A stretch of DNA of 48,784 nucleotides from Pseudomonas sp. B6002 (GTDB lineage Bacteria > Pseudomonadota > Gammaproteobacteria > Pseudomonadales > Pseudomonadaceae), in contig NZ_JACAOY010000024.1 of NCBI RefSeq assembly GCF_013385985.1, positions 1 through 48,784 of the forward strand, read 5' to 3'. Shown here one piece after another: positions 46,142 to 48,784 of the stretch. Under the pieces are notes generated by a model. It was not told where the DNA came from, did not search any database, and saw only the letters and a program-made list of their open reading frames with translations. Each line of letters opens with the position of its first letter. The first letter of the stretch is position 1. A program made the position numbers and the translations under genes.

Positions 46142-48784
46142 TGTTGTTTCCTAAAGTAATAGTGTGTTTTTGCACCGGTAACCTTTCCGTTTCGAGGATA
46201 CTCAATAGATCTTAAGTTAAAATGTGTTGTTTGGTCTCCTACTCCATCAGGTCTATTGAATTTATGCCCGGCAGAGTGATCTTGGATGAGAACTTGTGTG
46301 CCGTTTTCTCTTGTAAATTGATAAACCCTTGTCTCAATGGGTTGACCAGCAGCATCCAATATTTTTTTATCACTTTTATCGGTCATGTTTTCTATTTTGT
46401 ACTGTGTCGTTTGCCCTGAAATTGGATGAGTCATTACATCTGGACTTTGATTCATCGGTATACCGGCGTCCCTTTTAGCTTGTCTGAAAGCTCCCTTACG
46501 CGATACGCCAGGGACGCTCGGTTCAGTAGACTTTGAGCAAGCAGGATTTTTCCCTATTGAGCCAGGGCAATTCGCGTTAAGGCCTAATGGATCCACCCAT
46601 CCCGTAGGATTGGGCACGTACTGGTACGTGTTGATCCCACCCGCCAGCTTCACCGGGTCCGGTGTCAGGTAGCGACCCAGATCCGGATTGTAGTAGCGAT
46701 GCCGGTTGTAGTGCAGCCCGCTTTCCTGATCGAAGTACTGGCCCTGAAAACGCAGCGGGTTGTCGACTTTTCCGACGTCCAGGCGACTGATTTCGCCGTA
46801 CGCGCGGTAGTGGGCAGACCAGACGATTTCGCCGTTGGGGGCGGTGAGTTCTTGTGGGGTGCCGAGGTGGTCGAGTTGGTAGTGGAAGGGCTTGGTTTGT
46901 TTGGGGCCAAAACCTTCCAGTAAAGCCAAGGGCCTGAAGCTACCGGGTTCGTAGAGGTAGCTGCGATGACGGTCTTTGTGGTGCTCGGCAATCAGCTTGT
47001 CGCCTTGCCAGAAAAACTCCGTGGTTATGTCATCAACGGTTTTGCTGATCCGCCGTCCAAATGGATCGTATCGGTAGCTGGCGGTCTGCCCATTGGGTTG
47101 AGTGATGCCAACCAGCCGATGCTGGCAGTCATAACGGTACTCGGTGACCAGTGCGTGCCCACGCCCACTCCGCTCACGGATCAAGTTTCCAAAAGCGTCA
47201 TAGTCGTAATGCCGGTCCCCTTGGATCATCAGCCGATTGCCCGCCACGATGTCCGGGCCGGGGCGGTTTTGCATGAGCAGGTTGCCGGCCGGGTCGTGGG
47301 AGAAGCGTTCTTGCAGGTCTTGGGAGTGGTCGGCGCGGGTGAGGCGGTTCAGTGGGTCGTAGGTGTAGTCGTGCTGGCCCTTGCGGGTGTCGAGCAGGCG
47401 GGTGAGGTTGCCGGATTTGTCGTAGGTGTAATGGCGTGCGTAGAGGTGGTGCTCCTGCTGGGTGACGGTGTGGGCGTGCAGGCGTTGTTGGTCGTCGTAG
47501 TAGTAGTGGCTGAGCAGTTGGCCCTGTTGGCGTTGGTGTTCCTGGCCGGCGTTGAACAGGTGGGAGGTGAGGACTTCACCATTGAGTTCGACGGTGGCGA
47601 GGTGGCCGCCCTTGGCATGATTAAAAACAAGACGGTTGTTGTCGGGCAGGCGCAGGTGCTGGAGTTGGCCACAGGCGTCGTAGCCATAACGCAAGGTGCC
47701 CCACCCTTGGTGTTCGGCGGTGAGGCGGTTTTGGTTGTCGTACTCGTAGGCTAAAGCCCAGTGACCGTCCTCGACACCGAGGAGGTTGCCTTGGCGGTCG
47801 TAGGTGTAGTCGACGGTTTTGCCGTTGGGGAGGGTTTTTCGTACAAGGCGGCCGGCGTGGTCGCGCTCGTAGCGGGTAACCAGCTGACTGCCGTCGTCGC
47901 CGTGTTCGGTCTTTTCCTGCAGGTTGCCGTTGAGGTCGTAGACGTAGGCCGTGCGTTGGCCATCAAACCCTATCTCCTGCTGGATCAGGCCATTGGGGTG
48001 ATACTGCAATCCGTAGGTTTCACCGACTTCATTTTCGATCTCAGTCAGCAACAACCGCGCATTGTCGTAGCGATACTTGACCTGGGTGCCGTCCGCGTTG
48101 ATGCGCCGACTGATCAGATGCAGCCCATCCGCATACTCGTAGCGGGTAACGCGGCCTAACTCATCCCGCTCAGCCGTGATTTTTCCATAAGGGTTGTAGC
48201 TGTATTCCCGCGCTGCTCCCCCCGGCAACACCACCCGAACCAAGCGCCCAACGCTGTCCCACTCATACTGGGTCAGCGCGCCATGCTCATCCTCCCGCGC
48301 CACCTGGCGGCCAAGGTCGTCATAGCGATATCGCCTGATCCCACCTTCCGGCAGATGCTCCTCAAGCAACTGCCCCCGCTCATTCCACACCAATCGCTGA
48401 CAACTGTTATCCGGAAACCAAACCCCCGTCAGCTGCCCATATTTGTTGTAGCTGTAGTCGGTGCTGTGGCCTTCAGGATCAATCCTGCGGGTGATATCGC
48501 CCCTGTCATTACGCTCATATTTCCAGACCGCCTGACCGCGCCTTACAACCCGTACGAATCCGTTGTCATGCTCGTAGGAGGTCGGCTCGTCGTCCCCCGG
48601 AAACAGCGCCACCAAACGCCCAGCTTCGTCGTACTGATAGGCCGTGATCGCGCCCAGCGGGTTCTGCTCAACCGTCAGCCGGCCTTTGTTATCGTAGGAT
48701 TTGAAGTGCTCGGCGCCGTCCGGATCAACACGCTGCACCAGCCGCGCACGCTCGTCATGCACATAGACTTCCTGGCTGCCATCG
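46138..48784 (-). CDS. rhs: Rhs repeat polymorphic toxin, C-terminal part (partial)
   Basis: The reading is open to the window edge, so the 5' part is missing. More than 850 residues are seen: some twenty YD repeats of the type RYDxxGRLxxxxxPxG, then the Rhs core end with YNRHRYYNPDLGRYLTPDPV and GWVDPLGLNANCPGS, where the shell stops and the toxin begins. The tip of about 155 residues contains GAFRQAKRDAGIPMNQSPD, QDHSAGHKFN, GDQTTHFNLRS and THYYF, with the His pattern of HNH/EndoVII-fold (EHHH-like) nuclease toxins. The tip is AT-rich, unlike the GC-rich core. Delivery probably by type VI secretion (inferred). Confidence 0.9.
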   Translation of the reverse strand, partial: DGSQEVYVHDERARLVQRVDPDGAEHFKSYDNKGRLTVEQNPLGAITAYQYDEAGRLVALFPGDDEPTSYEHDNGFVRVVRRGQAVWKYERNDRGDITRRIDPEGHSTDYSYNKYGQLTGVWFPDNSCQRLVWNERGQLLEEHLPEGGIRRYRYDDLGRQVAREDEHGALTQYEWDSVGRLVRVVLPGGAAREYSYNPYGKITAERDELGRVTRYEYADGLHLISRRINADGTQVKYRYDNARLLLTEIENEVGETYGLQYHPNGLIQQEIGFDGQRTAYVYDLNGNLQEKTEHGDDGSQLVTRYERDHAGRLVRKTLPNGKTVDYTYDRQGNLLGVEDGHWALAYEYDNQNRLTAEHQGWGTLRYGYDACGQLQHLRLPDNNRLVFNHAKGGHLATVELNGEVLTSHLFNAGQEHQRQQGQLLSHYYYDDQQRLHAHTVTQQEHHLYARHYTYDKSGNLTRLLDTRKGQHDYTYDPLNRLTRADHSQDLQERFSHDPAGNLLMQNRPGPDIVAGNRLMIQGDRHYDYDAFGNLIRERSGRGHALVTEYRYDCQHRLVGITQPNGQTASYRYDPFGRRISKTVDDITTEFFWQGDKLIAEHHKDRHRSYLYEPGSFRPLALLEGFGPKQTKPFHYQLDHLGTPQELTAPNGEIVWSAHYRAYGEISRLDVGKVDNPLRFQGQYFDQESGLHYNRHRYYNPDLGRYLTPDPVKLAGGINTYQYVPNPTGWVDPLGLNANCPGSIGKNPACSKSTEPSVPGVSRKGAFRQAKRDAGIPMNQSPDVMTHPISGQTTQYKIENMTDKSDKKILDAAGQPIETRVYQFTRENGTQVLIQDHSAGHKFNRPDGVGDQTTHFNLRSIEYPRNGKVTGAKTHYYFRKQQ

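Overview
The window reads as chromosome of a Pseudomonas of the fluorescens group. This rests on the gene order gyrA-serC-pheA-hisC-tyrA/aroA (fused)-cmk-rpsA-ihfB followed directly by an O-antigen locus ending in wbpL and wbpM, on GC-rich codon use in the core genes, on Thr83 in GyrA, and on many inverted pairs of the GTGGGAGC..GGCTTGCC..GCGAT type of REP element.

Layout. (1) 1-12.4 kb is a conserved housekeeping block: the end of a probable AraC-type regulator, gyrA, a tight serine/aromatic/histidine supra-operon (serC, pheA, hisC, tyrA-aroA, cmk), rpsA with a structured leader, a small lipoprotein, ihfB and a LapA-domain membrane protein. (2) 12.4-20.8 kb is the first O-antigen segment, plus strand: a sigma70-like promoter overlapped by a perfect palindrome, then fnlA/fnlB/fnlC homologues (UDP-L-FucNAc synthesis), a family-4 glycosyltransferase, wbpL (initiating sugar-phosphate transferase) and wbpM. 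(3) 21.1-28.2 kb is a second, AT-rich segment on the minus strand, packed with overlapping genes: sugar 3,4-ketoisomerase, acetyltransferase and aminotransferase for a dTDP-3-acetamido-3,6-dideoxyhexose, a PglK/MsbA-like ABC exporter (the only flippase candidate seen), two glycosyltransferases and a Wzy-like polymerase. It separates wbpM from comEA, its usual neighbour. Together the segments could make an O-unit containing FucNAc and a 3-acetamido-3,6-dideoxyhexose, start it on undecaprenyl phosphate (WbpL), flip it and polymerise it.

(4) 28.2-33.3 kb holds an unexplained stretch, comEA, divergent tetR and gntR regulators with clear operator-like palindromes, a DUF1989 protein, a small DUF2897-type membrane protein and an ethanolamine-type permease. 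(5) 33.4-41.7 kb is the complete kdpFABCDE potassium-uptake system with its two-component regulator, with REP pairs inside the operon and an 11-bp-phased repeat array upstream that looks like KdpE boxes. (6) 41.8-45.4 kb contains a patatin-like phospholipase, a small lipoprotein, a CHAD protein, a thioesterase and a DUF962/Mpo1-like protein. (7) 45.5-48.8 kb is the 3' end of an Rhs polymorphic toxin gene (minus strand, running off the window) with an AT-rich nuclease-type toxin tip, its overlapping immunity gene, and a startless fragment of what may be a second immunity gene.

The parts least like a standard reference locus are the antiparallel O-antigen module with an ABC flippase and no Wzx or Wzz in the window, the phased repeats ahead of kdpF, and the orphan immunity remnant beside the Rhs tip. 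All functions are inferred from sequence; no database search was run.
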